A stretch of 38,075 nt of DNA from CAZAGD01 sp964484485 (GTDB lineage Bacteria > Desulfobacterota > SM23-61): assembly GCA_964484485.1 (NCBI GenBank), contig CAZAGD010000132.1, positions 1 through 38,075 on the forward strand, written 5' to 3'. Below the pieces are notes generated by a model, which was not told where the DNA came from, did no database searches, and saw nothing but the letters and a program-made list of their open reading frames with translations. Of the stretch, positions 33,072 to 38,075 are shown one piece after another (the first letter of the stretch is position 1; every line of letters begins with the position of its first letter). The position numbers and the translations under genes were made by a program.

Positions 33072-33941
33072 TTATTTTGCCTCACCCAAAAAAAGATTCA
33101 ACCCAATGGGAGAAGAATTTGCATAGATTTTCTCCATTGCATCCAGAAAATTCTCCTTCCCCCTCCAGAAGGGGAAACTCCCAAGCCTCTTAGGAAGGGC
33201 TCCGTGCACCTCTGGGATGGAAACCTCTCCAAAGAAGTCATCATTGATAGCCTCCCCATTCCAGAATTTCTCTCTCTCAATCGGCAAGGGTTGCTCTTCC
33301 TCTCGAGACGATAATGTCTCTGATTCTATCTCTCTTGTCCTGCCCTTATTCTCCTTGGCCCTGAGCATTCCTATCAATTCTTCCTTCTCCAAGCCCCGTA
33401 ATTTGAAGATTAAAAAAGGGTCCCTATCAAACTCTTCTCCAAGAAGATAGTAGACCGCGGCAATATGTTTACATGGATTTGACCAGTCCGGACATGAACA
33501 AGAGGTTTTTAAATCTTTCCCACTTTCCGGGAAAAGAGATATAGAGGCCTTCTCAAATACTTCCTCAATATCTTTGGGCATCTCACCCGTTAAGAGCTTT
33601 GCCATAAAGATGGCCTCTTTAGAAAGGATCGCAACAATTTTTTCCCAATCCTTTGGCCTAAGCATCTTGGTCTCAATCTTTACACTATAAGGTTTAGGTC
33701 TCGATCCCTGAACCTTTGCCTTCACCTCACCCTTCCCAACCTCAATGGATAGAACCTGCCCACTTCTCGCATAAGAACGACCACGACCCAATCTCGCGCC
33801 AATATGAAAACCTTCAAGCACAGAAATCCAACGCTTTGCCCACCAACTTTCCCCAAAACTTCCCCTTTTTGACTGGGCCTTAATCCCTCCTTTTGCCCTA
33901 AGGGGAACAGAGGGCTTATAATAGTAACCCCACCGACCCAT
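33072..33941 (-). CDS. SWIM zinc-finger protein, partner of SNF2 helicase
   Basis: A 289-residue protein from the ATG at 33941. The SD GGAG is formed by the last codons of the SNF2 gene; an ATG at 33953 would overlap it. The start 'MGRWGYYYKP' and 'GGIKAQSKRGSFGESWWAKRW' are typical of proteins encoded with bacterial SNF2 helicases. The SWIM motif CxC...CxH is 'CSCPDWSNPCKHIAAVYYLLG' (about 145-165). SWIM domains bind DNA or protein. The C-terminal third is charged and less ordered. Translationally linked to the helicase, it most likely forms a complex with it. Confidence 0.88.
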   Translation of the reverse strand: MGRWGYYYKPSVPLRAKGGIKAQSKRGSFGESWWAKRWISVLEGFHIGARLGRGRSYARSGQVLSIEVGKGEVKAKVQGSRPKPYSVKIETKMLRPKDWEKIVAILSKEAIFMAKLLTGEMPKDIEEVFEKASISLFPESGKDLKTSCSCPDWSNPCKHIAAVYYLLGEEFDRDPFLIFKLRGLEKEELIGMLRAKENKGRTREIESETLSSREEEQPLPIEREKFWNGEAINDDFFGEVSIPEVHGALPKRLGSFPFWRGKENFLDAMEKIYANSSPIGLNLFLGEAK

Positions 33942-33942
33942 A

Positions 33943-36900
33943 TTAATCTCCAATCGCCTCTCTTCTTAAAGTGAAGAGGTCTTTAAGTTCATCCGTAGAT
34001 AGTTCCGTAAGCCAGGCCTCGCCTGTCCCAATCACCCTATCCGCAATTTCTTTCTTCTTCTCGATTATCTCGTCAATCTTTTCCTCAAATGTTCCGGCAC
34101 AGATGAATTTATGAACCATGACATTCCTTTTCTGACCTATCCGAAAAGTGCGATCCGTGGCCTGGTTTTCAACCGCTGGATTCCACCAGCGATCAAAATG
34201 GACCACCTGATTGGCTTTGGTGAGATTAAGACCCGTTCCACCTGCCTTAAGAGAGAGGATGAACAGATGGGGACCATTCTCTTCCGATTGAAACCGTTCG
34301 ATCATCCAATCCCTCTTCTTCTTCTCCACCCCTCCGTGAAGAAAAAGAACCTCACAGCCAAAGATCTCCTCCAGATACCTCTTAAGAATTGCCCCCATCT
34401 CTGTAAACTGGGAAAAGATAAGGGCACGATCCCCCACCTCCATCATTTCCTCGACGATCTCCTTCAGCCTTTCCAGCTTTCCCGATCGCCCGGGGATCTT
34501 CGAATTATCTCCCAGGAACTGAGCCGGATGATTACAAACCTGCTTTAACTTCATGATCGTCGATAAAACCAGACCCTTCCTTTCTATCCCCTCGCTTTCG
34601 TCAATTCTTCCCATTGTCTCATTCACAATCGCCTCATAAAGGGATGCCTGCTCCTTGGTTAGATTACAAAAAACCTTCATCTCCACCTTCTCCGGAAGAT
34701 CAGTAATAATGTTCTTATCGGTCTTAAGCCTCCGCAGGATAAATGGGCCTGTGAGACGTCTCAATCTCTCTGCCGCTTCAGGATCTCGAGCGGCCTGAAT
34801 GGGAATAAAGAAATTTCTCTTAAACTCTGCCTGATTCCCAAGAAAACCCGGATTGAGAAATTCCATGATTGACCAGAGATCCCCCACACTGTTTTCAACC
34901 GGTGTCCCGGTAAGGGTAATCCGATACTCCCCTCGCAAAGACCTTGCTGCCCTTGACTGCTTCGTCTCTGGATTCTTGATATTCTGAGCCTCATCCAAAA
35001 CTATGCCACCCCAATCAATCTCCTTGAACATTTCAAAGTCCCGATTCAGAAGTGCATAACTCGAAATGACAAGAGCATGCCTCTGGGCAGCCTCTTTAAA
35101 CTCTTCCCCTCTCTTTCTCTCCGCTCCATGATGGATCAGAACTGGAAGCTCAGGAGTAAATCGCAAGACCTCCTTCTTCCAGTTATTAACAATCGAAGTC
35201 GGACATATAAGAAGAACAGGTCTTCTCTTACCCGATTCCCAATCCCGCTGAATCAGGGTAAGGGTCTGAATGGTCTTCCCCAGACCCATATCATCTGCCA
35301 GACAAGCCCCAAATCCCCAGTCCCTGAGAAATGAAAGCCATGAATAACCTCGAACCTGATAAGGTCTTAGAACCCCCTGAAAACCCTCTGGCTTCGGTAA
35401 TTCCTCAAAACTCCTATGACCACAAAGCTTAGAAATAAGATCTTCAACCCAACCTTCTGCCCTTATCCCTTCTAGAGCGATACCCCCTAAAAGACTCCTT
35501 CCATCAAGGGCCATCCGAATAACCTCTCGAAGGGTTGTCTTCCCTGTCCTCTTCTTTTTCCAGAATTCTAATGCCGCCTTAATCTCCTCTGAATTTACCT
35601 CAACCCACTGCCCCCTTATCTTAATCAATGGAGCCTTAAGCCGGGCAAGGTTCTGAAGCTCTTCATAGGAAAGAGTTTCCTTCCCAAGAGAGATTTCCCA
35701 ATCAAACTGAACGATCTCATTGAGCGAAAGCCCACTTATACCCTTCATCTTCGGTGTTCTAACATTGGCCCGGGCCGTAAAACGGAGCTTTGTCCCTTTA
35801 TCAGTCCACCATGAAGGTAACATCACTCCGAATCCCCACTGTTCAAAAAGCTTTGCCTTCTGAGTAAGAAATTCGTAAGCTCCTTCAACATCAATCTCAT
35901 ATCCCACTGGCTTAGCCGCTCTCAAACTCTTTTCCACATAAGGACAAATGCTTGAAGCCTGACCAAGAGAAAGAAGCAGGTATTCATGGAGATTAAAACC
36001 CTCCCTTATAAAGGAAGGATAGCTTTCTTTCCAAACGTCTCCGGCCGAAAGAATTAAACTTGGATCTCGAATGGACTGAAGAAGATACCGAACATACCAC
36101 CTCTCTCTTTCTTTATTATTTTCCTCCCCTACGATCCTCTCTCCATCAGGCTCTTCAATCCGAAAACAGAGCCGCACAGGAGCTCTCATAGAAATGGCCA
36201 GCGGTCTCCGCCAATCCTCAACCTGTTGAAGAAATTTTGAGAGCTCCTTCTGATCCCCCTTAAGTGAAGAGGAGCTTAATAATAAATTATGCAGCCATTG
36301 ATCATGGATCGATTCCCAAGCAAACTTTCTTCTCCTGGGCTGCTCTTCCTTAAACCCTAACCGGATGATTGAATCAATCATTATGGTTATAAAATCTTTA
36401 AGAACAATGAGGGGAATAGTCTTTGGAGGAAAATCCGCTTCGTTGCTTAAGGCACGACATACGCCTGGCATCGCCTTAGCAAGGTTCGAAAGCCTAATAG
36501 AATCATTCCCCCAAAATATGGGCTCCCACCGGGCAAAAAAACATTTGGAACCCCTTTCAATGGTAGGAATAAACTGCTCTTTCGCTATAAGGGCACCCGA
36601 AAACTGTAAAACCCTCGTCCAGAAGACCAAATCCCTTCCAAGAATAATCCCTGGAGCAAGAATCCTCTTACCCACTGATTGGCATAACAGCTCTACCACT
36701 CCTTCTGGTGATAATTTGAGTGCGGTGATTTGCCAGGGAGAAAAGGTTTCGGGTAGAGAAGCCTCTAAAGTCTCCCCAATCATTTCACTCGAAATAGAAG
36801 GAGAGCCATTTCGGGTGGGAAGCCATATGATCATCGTCTTAAAAGACTTCTTACTCGTTTTAATCCTTAATCCCGCCTCCCTTAAAGCAGAAGATAATTT

Positions 36901-37038
36901 TTCAAATCCAGCATCATAGGGAAGAAATATCAATCCCCTTTTCCTCCCCTTTTTTGGTACTGGGTGATCGGCATCCAGAGGAACCTCTCCCCAGATAAAT
37001 AAATCCCTTTCAAATACCCCTCCATGTAAAACAATCAT
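33943..37038 (-). CDS. SNF2-family DNA-dependent ATPase/helicase
   Basis: A 1031-residue protein. The N-terminal half (to about 540) resembles the SNF2-associated domain (DUF3670 type) that accompanies bacterial SNF2 proteins. The ATPase begins 'LRPYQVRGYSWLSFL', with Walker A 'ADDMGLGKTIQTLTLI' (about 580), 'CPTSIVNNWKKEVLRF', the DEAH-like box 'VLDEAQNIKN' (about 680) and 'LTGTPVENSVGDLWSI'. The helicase C part has 'IFSQFTEMGAILKRYL', 'FILSLKAGGTGLNLTKAN' and 'VHFDRWWNPAVENQATDR'. SD AAGGAG. All motifs are intact. Such proteins remodel protein-DNA complexes; a link to defence or repair is possible but not shown here. Confidence 0.94.
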   Translation of the reverse strand: MIVLHGGVFERDLFIWGEVPLDADHPVPKKGRKRGLIFLPYDAGFEKLSSALREAGLRIKTSKKSFKTMIIWLPTRNGSPSISSEMIGETLEASLPETFSPWQITALKLSPEGVVELLCQSVGKRILAPGIILGRDLVFWTRVLQFSGALIAKEQFIPTIERGSKCFFARWEPIFWGNDSIRLSNLAKAMPGVCRALSNEADFPPKTIPLIVLKDFITIMIDSIIRLGFKEEQPRRRKFAWESIHDQWLHNLLLSSSSLKGDQKELSKFLQQVEDWRRPLAISMRAPVRLCFRIEEPDGERIVGEENNKERERWYVRYLLQSIRDPSLILSAGDVWKESYPSFIREGFNLHEYLLLSLGQASSICPYVEKSLRAAKPVGYEIDVEGAYEFLTQKAKLFEQWGFGVMLPSWWTDKGTKLRFTARANVRTPKMKGISGLSLNEIVQFDWEISLGKETLSYEELQNLARLKAPLIKIRGQWVEVNSEEIKAALEFWKKKRTGKTTLREVIRMALDGRSLLGGIALEGIRAEGWVEDLISKLCGHRSFEELPKPEGFQGVLRPYQVRGYSWLSFLRDWGFGACLADDMGLGKTIQTLTLIQRDWESGKRRPVLLICPTSIVNNWKKEVLRFTPELPVLIHHGAERKRGEEFKEAAQRHALVISSYALLNRDFEMFKEIDWGGIVLDEAQNIKNPETKQSRAARSLRGEYRITLTGTPVENSVGDLWSIMEFLNPGFLGNQAEFKRNFFIPIQAARDPEAAERLRRLTGPFILRRLKTDKNIITDLPEKVEMKVFCNLTKEQASLYEAIVNETMGRIDESEGIERKGLVLSTIMKLKQVCNHPAQFLGDNSKIPGRSGKLERLKEIVEEMMEVGDRALIFSQFTEMGAILKRYLEEIFGCEVLFLHGGVEKKKRDWMIERFQSEENGPHLFILSLKAGGTGLNLTKANQVVHFDRWWNPAVENQATDRTFRIGQKRNVMVHKFICAGTFEEKIDEIIEKKKEIADRVIGTGEAWLTELSTDELKDLFTLRREAIGD

Positions 37039-37254
37039 TTTGAATCAGCTCCTTTTTTTAACGGGTAAGAGAATAACCCAATTTCATAAAACAGCTGTAT
37101 TATTTCATGAGACTCCCAGAACTTCAAGAATTATAAATGAGTTCATAATCCGTAATCAAATTCTTTGACTAAAAACAGAGACACTTCCTAGGAAAGTATA
37201 TGAAGAGCGGTTGGGGGCAACAACCTCCTTTTCACGCAGTAGCGACAAGAGGGG

Positions 37255-37279
37255 AAAAGGGGTCAAATCTGCTCTTGAC
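37255..37279. repeat. REP-like short palindrome before the transposase remnant
   Basis: GGGGTCAAATCTGCTCTTGAC: arms GTCAA (37262-37266) and TTGAC (37275-37279) with an 8-nt centre, about 30 bp before the transposase start. RAYT transposases are typically flanked by short palindromes like this. The 270-bp gap 37039-37308 holds nothing else I can name. Confidence 0.35.
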
Positions 37280-37308
37280 TCATTTTTATTTTTGGGTAAA
37301 GTGGCCGC

Positions 37309-38075
37309 ATGTCTCGGCCGCTGCAGATTGAATTTCTTGAGGCATGGTATCATTTCCTGAACCGGGGGGCGGCGGGTAGAATCGATTTTTCGGGAGGCAA
37401 GGGATTACCAGACCTTTCTCCAAACCATTCAAGAGGCGGGGGAAGTCTGTATTTTCGGGTTGCCGCTTATTGTCTTCTATCCAATCACTACAATCTTTTA
37501 TTCCAGACCCCCATGCGAACCTTTCGCGATGTATGCGACATATCGATGGTGTGTACACTTAAATATTTAATCGCCGCCTCGAGCCTGATATAAGGCGCTG
37601 CTCATCGAAGCTGATGCCTATCTTCTTCAACTGGTCCGTTATATTCATCGTAATCCTTTAAAGGCGGGGTTGACGGAGACTTTGGATGATTATCCCTGGA
37701 GCAGTCATTTAGGGTACCTTTCTGAGAGTTCCAAATGGAAGTGGCTTTATAAGGCGCCGGTTTTGGAGATGCTTGCGGCCAGCTCGTCGGCAAGTATGGA
37801 AGCTTATCGTGAATTTGTTTTTCAGGAGGATAGCAAGGAATTACAGCAGTTTTTTTCGCGGAAGCGCTGGTCGGTTTTTTTGGGGTCGGAGAAGTTTAGG
37901 GCTTGGGTAAGGGGAAGAAGCTTTTTGAGGAGGGAAGATCCTGAAATTCCGCAGCGAAAGGAATTGGCGCCGGCCTTGGATGTCTTAATTGGAGCGGTTG
38001 CCGAGTTTTACCGAGTTGCTCGGAAAGATTTATTATATTCCCGACGGGGGCATAATAATGAGGCGAGGAATGTGG
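37309..38075 (+). pseudogene. REP-associated (RAYT, Y1/IS200-like) transposase, decayed and cut by window edge
   Basis: Pieces of one RAYT-type transposase are recognisable in shifting frames. 'MSRPLQIEFLEAWYHFLNRGA' starts the protein. A frame-shifted part reads 'FREARDYQTFLQTIQEAGE'. The catalytic region keeps 'AYCLLSNHYNLLFQTP' (HUH-like, second H altered to N) and then 'MRHIDGVYT-stop-IFNRRL', where CAA seems to have become TAA. The segment up to the usual 'GRYKA' is missing. From about 37596 one frame is open to the edge: 'LVRYIHRNPLKAGLTETLDDYPWSSH', and a DnaA-like C-terminal part 'EFYRVARKDLLYSRRGHNNEA'. Several independent lesions show it is dead. Confidence 0.82.

Overview
The window suggests a diderm (Gram-negative), probably anaerobic bacterium of Desulfobacterota/'deltaproteobacterial' type. 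The evidence is a full Tol-Pal envelope operon and several lipoproteins, a hydrogenase-maturation gene (hypA), an orphan four-cluster ferredoxin, acyl-CoA catabolism genes, and two genes whose reading frames are each interrupted by one UGA that looks like selenocysteine. The assignment is inferred from gene content only. Coding density is high, most starts have good Shine-Dalgarno (SD) sequences, and UGA also serves as an ordinary stop.

Layout. 1-160: 5' end of a GntR-type regulator on the minus strand, with a perfect 28-bp palindrome over its promoter. 218-1200: two families of dispersed repeats around a MoaD/ThiS-like gene. 1327-6560: tolQ-tolR-tolA-like-tolB-pal-cpoB operon. 6584-9060 (minus): TPR lipoprotein and LolB-like lipoprotein. 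9316-13130: thiD-thiN fusion, diadenylate cyclase fused to YbbR repeats, and an HD phosphohydrolase. 13132-15707 (minus): dinB and pyruvate kinase. 15929-20065: marR-fadN-fadA beta-oxidation operon. 20151-22898 (minus): zinc-ribbon protein, ferredoxin, a 50-codon ORF inside an inverted repeat, poly(A) polymerase/CCA transferase, AhpD-like protein. 23256-24868: two-subunit family I CoA-transferase-like enzyme whose alpha subunit contains an in-frame UGA. 24984-26339 (minus): CoA-disulfide reductase/NADH oxidase family flavoprotein whose redox-active Cys codon is UGA. 26379-27971 (minus): serA. 28111-28350: a further repeat element. 28466-32808: MidA-type methyltransferase, flavin-binding protein, ftsH, hypA. 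33072-37038 (minus): SNF2 helicase with its SWIM-domain partner. 37309-end: decayed REP-associated (RAYT) transposase.

The most interesting region is 23.2-26.4 kb. Two convergent genes, both likely to act on CoA compounds, each carry one in-frame UGA at a position that should be in the active site, and each UGA is followed by a hairpin at bacterial SECIS distance. The oxidoreductase UGA sits exactly at the family's catalytic Cys. The CoA-transferase alpha UGA sits where, as I recall the family, hydrolase-like members carry a catalytic Glu, and its beta subunit lacks the usual catalytic Glu motif. I do not know of a described selenocysteine CoA-transferase, so this is the best candidate for something new here.

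The second notable theme is the repeats: a MITE-like family with imperfect terminal inverted repeats (218-370 and 28111-28350, with partial copies at 1071 and 10668), and a family of CAGAGGCAGGC-type repeats flanking a small ORF (21091-21321), a diverged part of which recurs at 473-549.
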